Positions 1-6,821 of a DNA stretch of 8,515 nt are shown here, one piece after another (within the stretch, counting starts at the first letter, position 1; each line of letters opens with the position of its first letter). The notes under the pieces are model-generated. The model was given only the letters and a program-made list of their open reading frames with translations, ran no database searches and was not told the DNA's origin. The stretch comes from Bacteroides sp. UBA7335 (lineage in GTDB: Bacteria > Bacteroidota > Bacteroidia > Bacteroidales > Bacteroidaceae), in the NCBI GenBank assembly GCA_002471185.1, contig DKPL01000072.1, forward strand, positions 1-8,515, given 5' to 3'. A program made the translations under genes and the position numbers.

Positions 1-834
1 GTGGTAGTGCTATCAGAGAGTATGGCGCGTCAACTATTCGGTACTTCAACCGATGTGTTAGGCAAAGAGGTGCGAGTCAACTATGTTTCCATGTCTGTAA
101 TAGGAGTTGTTAAAGATGTTTCTACTTTGGCTACCAATGCGTATGGGCAAGCTTGGATTCCACTAGGTTTAACAGAAAATTCAAAGGAATCTTGGAATCA
201 TAATATAATGGGTAATATTTCGGTCACAATATTGGCAAAAAAACGTTCCGACTTTACGATCATACGCGAAGAAACCAATCGTAAACTGATGGAATATAAT
301 CAATTATTAAGCGAAAGTGGCTATAAAGTGATAAACCGCAATCGCCCTTATGATCAAGAAAAAGAGAGTGTTGCTTATGGTGGCAAATACGAACCCGATG
401 TCAATCAAGCTCGCAAGCAACGAATCATAATCTTTTTAATCTTACTGATTATTCCTGCCGTCAACCTAAGTAGTATGACGCAAAGTCGATTGCGCCAACG
501 TATCACCGAGATAGGAGTACGCCGTGCCTTTGGCTGTACTCGTAGCGAAATATTAAATCAAATCATTATAGAGAATTTTATCATCACGCTGTTTGCCGGT
601 ATTATCGGTTTGTTGCTGAGTATTGGCTTTGCATGGATAGGGGCTGATATGTTATTCAAGCAGCCATATAGCATGACGCTGAATGCACCGACTATCGATG
701 CCTCTATTTTAATTCATCTCTCTACCTTCGTTTATGCACTATTGTTTTGTTTTGTACTCAATCTGCTCAGTAGTGGACTTCCGGCATTGCGTGCTTCGCG
801 CATTAGCATTGTTAATGCGTTAAACAAAAAATAA
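1..834 (+). CDS. MacB/FtsX-type ABC transporter permease, 3' part (5' end outside window)
   Basis: This is the C-terminal 277 residues of an inner-membrane permease of the MacB/FtsX class, which couples ATP hydrolysis in the cytoplasm to work on the periplasmic side rather than to classical import. The visible part begins inside the periplasmic MacB_PCD-like domain (VVLSESMARQLFG, then the V-I-G-V-V-K-D strand near residues 33-39), followed by membrane segments near 141-158, 190-215 and 237-262. The cytoplasmic coupling motif EIGVRRAFGCTR (170-181) is the usual E-I-x-x-R-x-x-G of FtsX permeases. The protein ends in the typical P-A-x-R-A-S tail. The GTG at base 1 is an internal codon, not a start: the first transmembrane helix and most of the periplasmic domain are missing, which is explained by the window edge. 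The next permease starts 14 nt after the stop, so they are one operon; their ATPase is probably upstream, out of view. Substrate unknown. Confidence 0.9.
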   Translation: MVVLSESMARQLFGTSTDVLGKEVRVNYVSMSVIGVVKDVSTLATNAYGQAWIPLGLTENSKESWNHNIMGNISVTILAKKRSDFTIIREETNRKLMEYNQLLSESGYKVINRNRPYDQEKESVAYGGKYEPDVNQARKQRIIIFLILLIIPAVNLSSMTQSRLRQRITEIGVRRAFGCTRSEILNQIIIENFIITLFAGIIGLLLSIGFAWIGADMLFKQPYSMTLNAPTIDASILIHLSTFVYALLFCFVLNLLSSGLPALRASRISIVNALNKK

Positions 835-848
835 ACAATACTGTAATT

Positions 849-2093
849 ATGAATAAGAAATTATTGACACAGATAAAGAATGAATGGCAGTCCAACATGT
901 GGCTGTTCATCGAATTGCTATTGGTAAGTGTGGTGATGTGGTATGTGGTAGATTATATCTATATAAAGACTACCATTTACAACTTGCCTCGCGGCTTCGA
1001 TATCACTAACTGCTATTTACTAAGCATGGGGCATTTAACAGAACAATCTCCCGATTTTGTGCATGACAGGTCTAATAATGCTAATTCAGATGATGTAAAA
1101 GAGATTATGGAACGTCTGCGTCGGCATCCCGATGTAGAGGCAGTAGGCTTAGGACACAATGCATATCCTTATAATATGAGTAATAGTAGCAATAGTTTTA
1201 GCTATGACACTTTATCTACCGGCTATCTTTATCGTCGGACAATGACTCCCGGCTTTATAGAAGTTTTCAGGTATCAAGGTATGCACGGAGAAACACCTCA
1301 CGAGTTGGCTGAGAAGTTGGTTAAAGGTGCATTTATGACCTCTCCCGATGCGTTTGCTGGTAATAATGGTTATCAAATAGACCAATTGATAAATCAACCG
1401 TTTTATTTATATGGCGATAGCACCAATCCTAGTCGACTGGCAACTACGTATCAGCCTATCCGCTATGATGATTTTACTGATTATGAAAACTCGCGTAGTG
1501 TAATTGAATATTTAAATTGGTATGATTATGATCAATATAAAGAGCTCTGCATTCGTGTAAAAGAAGGACATGATGCTGGTTTTGTCGATCGCTTTAGGGC
1601 CGATTTGGATAAACAGTATCGTGTGGGAAACATCTTTATCAGTGATGTGCGTTCTTTTAAGGATATACGTCACAACTATCAAGAATGGCAAACCAGTCAG
1701 CTGCGCAACTACCTCTTTGGAATGGCCTTTTTGTTGCTCAACATCTTTATCGCACTGCTTGGCACTTTCTGGTTTCGCACGCAGCAACGTCGTGGCGAGA
1801 TAGCTTTGCACAAATCAATGGGCGCTACAAAGATGCACATCTTTGTTCGCCTACTCTCCGAAGGATTACTAATTCTTACTCTTGCTACTATTCCTGCCAT
1901 AGTGGTTGACTTCAACTTGGCAAAAGCCGAGATCAACCAATGGATGAATGGCACTACACTTGCCGCCGGTCGTTTTCTACTCACCGTACTCTATACCTAT
2001 CTTATCATCGCTGTAATGATTGTGATTGGTGTATGGATTCCGGCACGTAGAGCTATGAAGATACAGCCGGCAGAGGCGCTTCATGCGGAGTAG
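849..2093 (+). CDS. MacB/FtsX-type ABC transporter permease, 414 aa
   Basis: A complete inner-membrane permease with the four-helix MacB/FtsX layout: helix 1 near residues 17-39, a periplasmic domain of about 245 residues, then helices near 288-308, 333-353 and 375-398. The cytoplasmic loop carries RRGEIALHKSMGATK (from about 312), the E-I-A-x-x-K-x-x-G coupling motif that contacts the ATPase. The C-terminus P-A-R-R-A-M-K-I-Q-P-A-E-A-L is the standard family ending. It follows the upstream permease by 14 nt with no promoter between them, so they are co-transcribed and may form a heterodimeric channel (inference). The periplasmic domain is rich in Tyr, Asn and Asp and I recognise no known substrate-binding module in it. 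ATG at 849 is chosen because helix 1 follows directly; no Shine-Dalgarno is visible, as is usual in this phylum. The gene ends just before a strong terminator hairpin. Confidence 0.92.
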   Translation: MNKKLLTQIKNEWQSNMWLFIELLLVSVVMWYVVDYIYIKTTIYNLPRGFDITNCYLLSMGHLTEQSPDFVHDRSNNANSDDVKEIMERLRRHPDVEAVGLGHNAYPYNMSNSSNSFSYDTLSTGYLYRRTMTPGFIEVFRYQGMHGETPHELAEKLVKGAFMTSPDAFAGNNGYQIDQLINQPFYLYGDSTNPSRLATTYQPIRYDDFTDYENSRSVIEYLNWYDYDQYKELCIRVKEGHDAGFVDRFRADLDKQYRVGNIFISDVRSFKDIRHNYQEWQTSQLRNYLFGMAFLLLNIFIALLGTFWFRTQQRRGEIALHKSMGATKMHIFVRLLSEGLLILTLATIPAIVVDFNLAKAEINQWMNGTTLAAGRFLLTVLYTYLIIAVMIVIGVWIPARRAMKIQPAEALHAE

Positions 2094-2109
2094 GTTAGGA
2101 GTGTGTGAT

Positions 2110-2159
2110 AAAAAATGACTTGCATTGGATATTTATTTCCATTTTGCAAGTCATTTTTT
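2110..2159. terminator. Bidirectional intrinsic terminator between convergent operons
   Basis: The left arm AAAAAATGACTTGCA (2110-2124) is perfectly complementary to the right arm TGCAAGTCATTTTTT (2145-2159). A further TGGA/TCCA pair (2126-2129 with 2138-2141) can form inside the loop. Read on either strand the hairpin has a core TGACTTGCA stem and a run of six T at its 3' side, so it can stop both the plus-strand permease operon (stop at 2093) and the minus-strand ATPase operon (stop at 2174). The symmetry and the location between two converging stop codons make this assignment strong, although termination itself is inferred. Confidence 0.9.
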
Positions 2160-2173
2160 ATGCAGTTTTTAGT

Positions 2174-2851
2174 TTATATATTCTTAGCATTTGCTACAAT
2201 TGAGCCATCGAACAAGTGAATTACACGATGAGCAAACGAGGCATCGTGCTCGGAGTGTGTCACCATCACAATCGTTGTGCCCTCACTATTGAGTTCGCTA
2301 AGAAGTTCCATCACTTCCAATCCATTTTTAGAATCAAGATTTCCGGTAGGTTCATCGGCAAGAATCAGTTTGGGGTTTGTGATAACAGCACGCGCTATGG
2401 CAACACGCTGTTGTTGTCCACCCGAGAGTTGTTGCGGAAAGTGCTTTGCACGATGGCTTAAATTCATTCGTTTCAGAATCTCCATCACCCGTTCTTTGCG
2501 CTCAGAGGCTTTTATTCCCATATAGGTTAGCGGGAGTTCTATGTTTTCAAAAACATTCAGTTCATCTATTAAATTAAAACTTTGAAACACAAACCCGATT
2601 ACTCCTTTGCGCAATTGAGTACGTTCGCTTTCTTTAAGATTGGCAACTTCGTCATTTAGTAATTTATAACTGCCTGTTGTAGGGTTATCGAGCAAACCGA
2701 TGATATTAAGCAAAGTCGATTTACCACAACCCGATGGTCCCATTATAGAGATAAACTCTCCCTCTTTTATATCAATGTTTATATTATCGAGAGCAATGGT
2801 TTCTATTTCGTCTGTACGAAATACTCTATTTAAATGTTCTATTTGTATCAT
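2174..2851 (-). CDS. ABC transporter ATP-binding protein (LolD/MacB/FtsE-like), 225 aa
   Basis: The cytoplasmic ATPase that powers an FtsX-type permease. All nucleotide-binding motifs are intact: Walker A GPSGCGKST (residues 38-46), Q-loop Gln90 in G-F-V-F-Q, signature LSGGQ (142-146) followed by QQRVAIARA, Walker B LILADE (162-167) with catalytic Glu167, D-loop around Asn171-Leu172-Asp173, and switch His199 in V-M-V-T-H. The length of 225 residues and the phrase DEPTGNLDS are typical of the LolD/MacB-N/FtsE group. It lies 26 nt downstream of the 768-residue permease on the same strand and is surely its partner. It could also serve the separate half-size permeases at 1-2093, but those probably have their own ATPase outside the window. 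ATG at 2851 gives the usual N-terminus (M-I-Q-I-E-H-L-N-R-V-F). No specific gene name is justified. Confidence 0.96.
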   Translation of the reverse strand: MIQIEHLNRVFRTDEIETIALDNINIDIKEGEFISIMGPSGCGKSTLLNIIGLLDNPTTGSYKLLNDEVANLKESERTQLRKGVIGFVFQSFNLIDELNVFENIELPLTYMGIKASERKERVMEILKRMNLSHRAKHFPQQLSGGQQQRVAIARAVITNPKLILADEPTGNLDSKNGLEVMELLSELNSEGTTIVMVTHSEHDASFAHRVIHLFDGSIVANAKNI

Positions 2852-2877
2852 AACTTCTATGGTTTATTCATTGTTAA

Positions 2878-5184
2878 TTATTCAGATTTAATGCTATTTA
2901 CAGGGTTCTCATTAGCTATCTTCCATGTTTTAATAAGTATGCATGCAAGTATAAAACACAGCACCAAAAGAGCTATCACTAAATAATAAGGGATGATTGC
3001 TGTGATGGTTGCAGTAAATTGCTCCATCCAAATCGTGCCTACATACCAAGCAATCGCAACCCCTACTATTACAGCCGGCACAGCAACCCAAAATACATCT
3101 TTCACAATCAGTTTTAATATTGAACCAACCTCAGCACCATTTACTTTGCGTATAGCTATCTCTTTGCTGCGACGTTGTAACTCGTCATTTACATATCCTA
3201 TCAATCCCATCAGAGTGATAAGTAGTATGGTAATAGCGGCGAAGATGACCGCATTTCTAAAAACTCGTATTGAATTATAATCCTCATACATCATCTTTTT
3301 TAAACTCTTAAATTCAACTGTACGTGTAGGAAAACGTTCAGCCGCCTCTTCGTTGAGTCGTTTCAGATTATCGGCAAAAGGTTCTTTGAGACGCAGATAA
3401 ACCACGTTGCCAAACGATGGGTGAAAATGAAGTATAAAAGGCATGGGCGGTGAGTAGAAATTGTGAATCTTGAAATCTTTTAAAACACCTACTACTGTTG
3501 CATACGACTCTTCGGTTTTTACCACTTTGCCTATAACATCATCGCCCCAACGCATCCATTCTATGAATGTCTCGTTTATGGCTACTTCTCCTCGTTCGCG
3601 TGGCACTCTACCTTCTTTCACTATCAACTGCATAAACTCCACATAGTTGTCGGTTGCATAGTCGTAGCGCGATGAGAAGAGGTCTTTACCTTGCTCGTCG
3701 GGTATCATTTCACCGCTATATCCACCTGACGGATAACTGGTAGCTGAGGTAACATCTTCAACATATGGTAGTGACTTATAGAAATCGCGTGTAGCAAATG
3801 TCTCTTCGTAAGTGTTCGAAAAGTTTCTACCGATTACTACGTTCTCTGCGTTATATCCCGGATCTTTATCGACCACCAATTTATATTGCAAGATGACGAT
3901 GCAAAGTAGGCAAAAGATAAAGCACACACCGGCAAACTGGATGAAAAGCAACGGGCGTTTCCACGTTTTTTTACCTTCGGTATAGCGACGAAACACCTGT
4001 GTAACCGGTATCTTAGAAAATAAATACCCCGGCAGCACACCGCCAATAAGAAACAGTAGCAGTATCACTGCAATCGACACCCAGATACGGTCTAACGATA
4101 AGATTGCCTGCAAGCTTGCCGAGACAGTATCTTCCACGAAATCTTGAAAGTTGAATAGAATTATTGCTACAATAATCAGGGATAGAAAGATAATAATAGC
4201 AGTCTCTAACATAAACATTCCGAAAATACTCTTTGCTCCTGCACCACTGCACTTATGCACTCCAATGGCTTTGGCTCGACGACTAAGTGATGATATAGAG
4301 ATTAATACGTAGTTGAGTGCCGTTATAAATAGGATGGCAAAGCCCAATATCAGCATGATGTTGCACATTCTCTTTACTTCGGGATTCTGACGATAGGTGT
4401 CGCGAATGGGTTTTATAAACCCGGTGTAACCATAGCTGGCATCATTCGGGACGTGTTGCTGCACCATTACATCAATACGTTTATCTAGTATGTCTATGTT
4501 CGCATTTTCCTTTAAACGTACATAGCCATACCAACTGTCTCCACCATTCCATGAATAGTTGCCGATATTGCGACTCCAAATCGTAGGTAATGAAATCACC
4601 GCTTTAGGGTGTATGGTTGCATTTTCTGGAATATCGGCGTACGTACCTTTTACGGTTAGTTCTATGGTTTTATCATACGTGATAACCTTTCCTATCGGAT
4701 CATCGTCACCAAACATTTGTTGTGCAGTCGACTTGCTAAGAAACACCACATCGTTTTGAGTTAGGTCATTGATGGGGTTTCCACTATAAACCGTAACCCC
4801 AAGAGTTTTAAAGAATAGAGAGTCCGCTACAACTTTATCGACATCGAATCTTGTGTTTCCATAATAGAGAGGTGAAGTAACCATCCAATAACCTACACTT
4901 GTTACTGCTTCTACTTCGTCGGCCAACGCCTCGTAAACGCCACCGCTTAACCCACCCATATTCTGTTGTTGCGCATCAAGAGGCTCGGATGCTACGTTCC
5001 ACTGCGACCAAAGTTGATACAGTTTGTCGGGTTCTTGAAAATCGCGATCAAAACTTTGTTCGAAAGCTACACGAGAAAATAATAGAATACACACCGTAAG
5101 CCCTAATCCGATAGAAAGGATTTTAATCACATTCAATCTCCACTGATGTCTTAAAGTACGAATGGTGTAAAAAAGAGGTTTCAT
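2878..5184 (-). CDS. Double-length MacB/FtsX-type ABC transporter permease, 768 aa
   Basis: An inner-membrane permease made of two MacB/FtsX modules in one chain, a layout common in Bacteroidota. Predicted helices are near residues 21-41, 274-297, 325-345 and 366-388 (module 1), then 411-433, 643-664, 694-716 and 733-752 (module 2). Each module has a large periplasmic domain (about 42-273 and 434-642) of the MacB_PCD kind; V-F-L-S-K-S-T-A-Q-Q-M-F-G (147-159) is a recognisable piece. The second coupling motif is canonical (EIAIRKVNGA, 675-684). The first is degenerate (RRAKAIGVHKCSG, 302-314, lacking the Glu), so the two ATPase-facing surfaces are not equivalent. The ATPase gene follows after 26 nt. 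The start ATG at 5184 places helix 1 normally. Upstream lie a sigma-54-like promoter and palindromic sites, so the operon is probably controlled by the divergent two-component system. The class includes lipoprotein exporters and peptide or antibiotic efflux pumps; the substrate cannot be told. Confidence 0.94.
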   Translation of the reverse strand: MKPLFYTIRTLRHQWRLNVIKILSIGLGLTVCILLFSRVAFEQSFDRDFQEPDKLYQLWSQWNVASEPLDAQQQNMGGLSGGVYEALADEVEAVTSVGYWMVTSPLYYGNTRFDVDKVVADSLFFKTLGVTVYSGNPINDLTQNDVVFLSKSTAQQMFGDDDPIGKVITYDKTIELTVKGTYADIPENATIHPKAVISLPTIWSRNIGNYSWNGGDSWYGYVRLKENANIDILDKRIDVMVQQHVPNDASYGYTGFIKPIRDTYRQNPEVKRMCNIMLILGFAILFITALNYVLISISSLSRRAKAIGVHKCSGAGAKSIFGMFMLETAIIIFLSLIIVAIILFNFQDFVEDTVSASLQAILSLDRIWVSIAVILLLFLIGGVLPGYLFSKIPVTQVFRRYTEGKKTWKRPLLFIQFAGVCFIFCLLCIVILQYKLVVDKDPGYNAENVVIGRNFSNTYEETFATRDFYKSLPYVEDVTSATSYPSGGYSGEMIPDEQGKDLFSSRYDYATDNYVEFMQLIVKEGRVPRERGEVAINETFIEWMRWGDDVIGKVVKTEESYATVVGVLKDFKIHNFYSPPMPFILHFHPSFGNVVYLRLKEPFADNLKRLNEEAAERFPTRTVEFKSLKKMMYEDYNSIRVFRNAVIFAAITILLITLMGLIGYVNDELQRRSKEIAIRKVNGAEVGSILKLIVKDVFWVAVPAVIVGVAIAWYVGTIWMEQFTATITAIIPYYLVIALLVLCFILACILIKTWKIANENPVNSIKSE

Positions 5185-5210
5185 TGTGTTCAGTTTTAAA
5201 TAATTAGTTT

Positions 5211-5240
5211 CAATTCATTATACCATAATCTGTGCCAAAT
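5211..5240 (-). promoter_or_regulatory. Putative sigma-54 (-24/-12) promoter of the ABC operon, overlapping a TAnnTTTG element
   Basis: On the minus strand, TTTGGCACAGATTATGGT (5239 down to 5222) carries a full -24 box (Y-TGGCAC) and, at the correct spacing, a partial -12 box (ATGGT against consensus TTGCW: the first G of the GC pair is present, the C is a G). This would start transcription near 5211, leaving a leader of about 27 nt before the ATG at 5184. Against it, the same bases form TACATTTG (5243-5236), a perfect Bacteroidota -7 element, although no clear -33 box lies about 20 bp above it. The neighbouring sigma-54 activator gene and the upstream palindromes favour the sigma-54 reading, but the imperfect -12 box keeps this tentative. 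Confidence 0.5.
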
Positions 5241-5290
5241 GTACATTGTGTTGATTCTTAACGTATTAAAGCGAAAGCCTTGCTGTTGCG

Positions 5291-5309
5291 GTGTATAATT
5301 ATTATACAC
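5291..5309. promoter_or_regulatory. Operator-like palindrome 1 (O1), probable enhancer site
   Basis: GTGTATAATTATTATACAC is a perfect 19-bp palindrome centred on base 5300. Its inner 17 bp (TGTATAAT-T-ATTATACA) match the pattern of two other sites in the same gap. The centre lies about 89 bp upstream of the predicted sigma-54 start of the ABC operon, a usual place for an NtrC-type activator. Binding by the adjacent response regulator is inference. Confidence 0.72.
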
Positions 5310-5312
5310 AAG

Positions 5313-5329
5313 TGTACAACTATTAGACA
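5313..5329. promoter_or_regulatory. Operator-like palindrome 2 (O2), imperfect, 21 bp from O1
   Basis: TGTACAACTATTAGACA has one half (ATTAGACA) identical to the right half of O3 and a left half (TGTACAAC) with 6 of 8 bases fitting the TGTnTAAT pattern. Its centre (5321) is exactly 21 bp, two helical turns, from the centre of O1, so two dimers would lie on the same face of the DNA. It is about 110 bp upstream of the predicted ABC operon start. Confidence 0.62.
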
Positions 5330-5405
5330 ATCTACCAACCTATAATATGCTTATAATAAATAAACCGACTAAAGATATGAATTGATAAAAAAATAGAAAA
5401 ACATC

Positions 5406-5422
5406 TGTCTAATAATTAGACA
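5406..5422. promoter_or_regulatory. Operator-like palindrome 3 (O3), next to the regulator promoter
   Basis: TGTCTAATAATTAGACA is a perfect 17-bp palindrome centred on 5414, of the same family as O1 (they differ at the fourth base of each arm and at the centre). It sits 29 bp upstream of the TAAATTTG -7 element of the response regulator gene, so it may mediate autoregulation, or act as a third, more distant enhancer for the ABC operon (about 200 bp from the predicted start). Confidence 0.7.
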
Positions 5423-5450
5423 ATCAATAGGATTGCTTTTTTCTTCTTTA

Positions 5451-5458
5451 TAAATTTG
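5451..5458 (+). promoter_or_regulatory. Primary sigma factor -7 element of the response regulator/kinase operon
   Basis: TAAATTTG matches the Bacteroidota -7 consensus TAnnTTTG perfectly and is followed by C, as is frequent. A start site around 5465 would leave a leader of only about a dozen bases before the ATG at 5477. No good TTTG -33 box lies 19-21 bp above; the expected place (about 5428-5431) reads TAGG, which suits a weak or activator-dependent promoter. Confidence 0.6.
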
Positions 5459-5476
5459 CCTCATAACAAGTTGATT

Positions 5477-6811
5477 ATGGCAAAGCAAGGTACAATTGTT
5501 GTAGTAGATGATAATAAAGGTATTCTATCGGCAGTAGAGATATTGCTAAAAGAGTATTTTGAACGCATTGTATTATTAAACTCACCGGCGACTCTTCTTA
5601 ATACGATACAAGCTGAAAATCCTACAGTGATTCTACTTGATATGAACTTTGGGAGCGGCATAAATAATGGCAATGAAGGGCTTTACTTATTAAGTGAAAT
5701 TAAACGAATTAAACCGGAACTACCTGTTGTATTATTTACAGCTTATGCTGATATAGATTTGGCCGTTCGTGGTATAAAACAAGGGGCAGCCGACTTCATT
5801 GTAAAGCCTTGGGATAACAAACGCCTTGTAGAAACTCTTCTGCAAGCAGGCAAGAAAAAATCTTCTAAGAGTATAAAAACGATTCAGCACCATTCATCAA
5901 TGTATTGGGGCATTGGTAAGGCCATGCGTACATTGCGCAGCATGGTTGAAAAAGTAGCTAAGACTGATGCAAACATACTTATTACCGGAGAAAATGGAAC
6001 GGGGAAAGAAGTATTGGCACGCCAGATACATGTTCTCTCTAGACGGTCTGATTGTGGAATGGTAAGTGTAGATATGGGTACTATTTCCGAATCATTGTTT
6101 GAAAGCGAATTGTTCGGACATTGTAAAGGAGCTTTTACTGATGCTCATACCCATCGAGCCGGAAAGTTTGAAGAGGCACATGGCACTACTCTATTTTTAG
6201 ATGAGATTGGAAATCTGCCCTATCACATGCAATCTAAACTACTCACAGTGTTGCAACGTCGTAGCGTGGTACGCGTAGGGAGCAATACCGATATTCCTAT
6301 TGATATCCGATTGATTTGTGCTACCAATTGCAACTTAAGCGAGATGATTGAGCAAGGACGTTTTAGAGAAGATCTATTATATCGTATTAATACCATACAT
6401 GTAGAGATTCCACCTTTGCGTGAACGCCGTGAAGATATTATTCCGTTAGCGGAACAGTTCGTTCGTCAGTTTTGTAAACAATATGATAAGGCCGATCGAT
6501 CATTATCTCCATCGGCTGCCACAAAACTAAAAGAGTATTCTTGGTATGGCAATATACGCGAACTACAACACGTAGTCGAAAAGGCTGTAATCATAAGCGA
6601 CAGTAATATATTGGATGAAGAGCTTTTTCAATTTGCCTGCAAACCTCTTTCTGCGCTATCCTGCTCATCTGTATCTACGCTCGAAGAAATGGAACTTCAA
6701 ATGATAAAGCAAGCCATTAATAAATGCAACAGCAACTTGTCGGCAGTGGCAGCTCAATTAGGTATCACACGGCAAACATTGTATAATAAGATGAAGAAAT
6801 TTGGACTATAA
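5477..6811 (+). CDS. NtrC-family response regulator, sigma-54-dependent transcription activator, 444 aa
   Basis: A cytoplasmic DNA-binding activator that, once phosphorylated, uses ATP to open sigma-54 promoters. Order of domains: receiver (about 5-125) with acidic pair Asp11-Asp12, phosphoacceptor Asp55, Thr88 and Lys110; AAA+ domain (about 142-370) with Walker A GENGTGKE (170-177), Walker B TLFLDE (237-242) and arginine-finger region GRFRED (293-298); and a C-terminal Fis-type helix-turn-helix (about 402-443, L-S-A-V-A-A-Q-L-G-I-T-R-Q-T-L-Y). The sigma-54-contacting loop reads GAFTDA (217-222) rather than GAFTGA, a variant I believe recurs in this phylum. ATG at 5477 is preferred over an in-frame TTG at 5456, because the TTG lies inside the -7 promoter element and adds seven residues before the normal receiver N-terminus. 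The kinase follows after 10 nt. Likely targets are the palindromes at 5291-5422 and the divergent ABC operon. Confidence 0.95.
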   Translation: MAKQGTIVVVDDNKGILSAVEILLKEYFERIVLLNSPATLLNTIQAENPTVILLDMNFGSGINNGNEGLYLLSEIKRIKPELPVVLFTAYADIDLAVRGIKQGAADFIVKPWDNKRLVETLLQAGKKKSSKSIKTIQHHSSMYWGIGKAMRTLRSMVEKVAKTDANILITGENGTGKEVLARQIHVLSRRSDCGMVSVDMGTISESLFESELFGHCKGAFTDAHTHRAGKFEEAHGTTLFLDEIGNLPYHMQSKLLTVLQRRSVVRVGSNTDIPIDIRLICATNCNLSEMIEQGRFREDLLYRINTIHVEIPPLRERREDIIPLAEQFVRQFCKQYDKADRSLSPSAATKLKEYSWYGNIRELQHVVEKAVIISDSNILDEELFQFACKPLSALSCSSVSTLEEMELQMIKQAINKCNSNLSAVAAQLGITRQTLYNKMKKFGL

Positions 6812-6821
6812 ACAAAAGCGC

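Noticed and set aside
1512..1811. 99-codon open frame on the minus strand inside the second permease gene
   Set aside because: It lies wholly opposite a well-supported coding gene, has no recognisable domain and is explained as a shadow frame. Similar frames at 1709-1984 and 4013-4252 were dropped for the same reason.
2857..2871. Tiny open frame (M-N-K-P-stop) on the minus strand between permease and ATPase genes
   Set aside because: Four codons in a 26-nt gap are expected by chance. There is no sign of a leader peptide.
5194..5210. Fourth palindrome-like site (AATAATTAG core) near the ABC operon start
   Set aside because: Only 5 of 8 bases fit in each arm, and the match is mostly A/T in an AT-rich leader.
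5291..5309. Palindrome 1 as a transcription terminator
   Set aside because: It is AT-rich with a very short possible loop, has no T run on either strand, and lies in a divergent gap where no transcript needs to end. Sharing its pattern with two other sites favours an operator.
5428..5460. Sigma-54 promoter facing the response regulator gene
   Set aside because: TTGC occurs at 5432-5435 and 5456-5459, but no GG lies at the required distance upstream of either.
5456..5476. Upstream in-frame TTG start for the response regulator
   Set aside because: The TTG overlaps the TAAATTTG promoter element, and the receiver domain begins normally from the ATG at 5477.
6801..6821. In-frame TTG start for the kinase overlapping the end of the regulator gene
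   Set aside because: The ATG at 6822 is a better start codon, 10 nt after the regulator stop, directly before the first membrane helix. The overlap option cannot be fully excluded.
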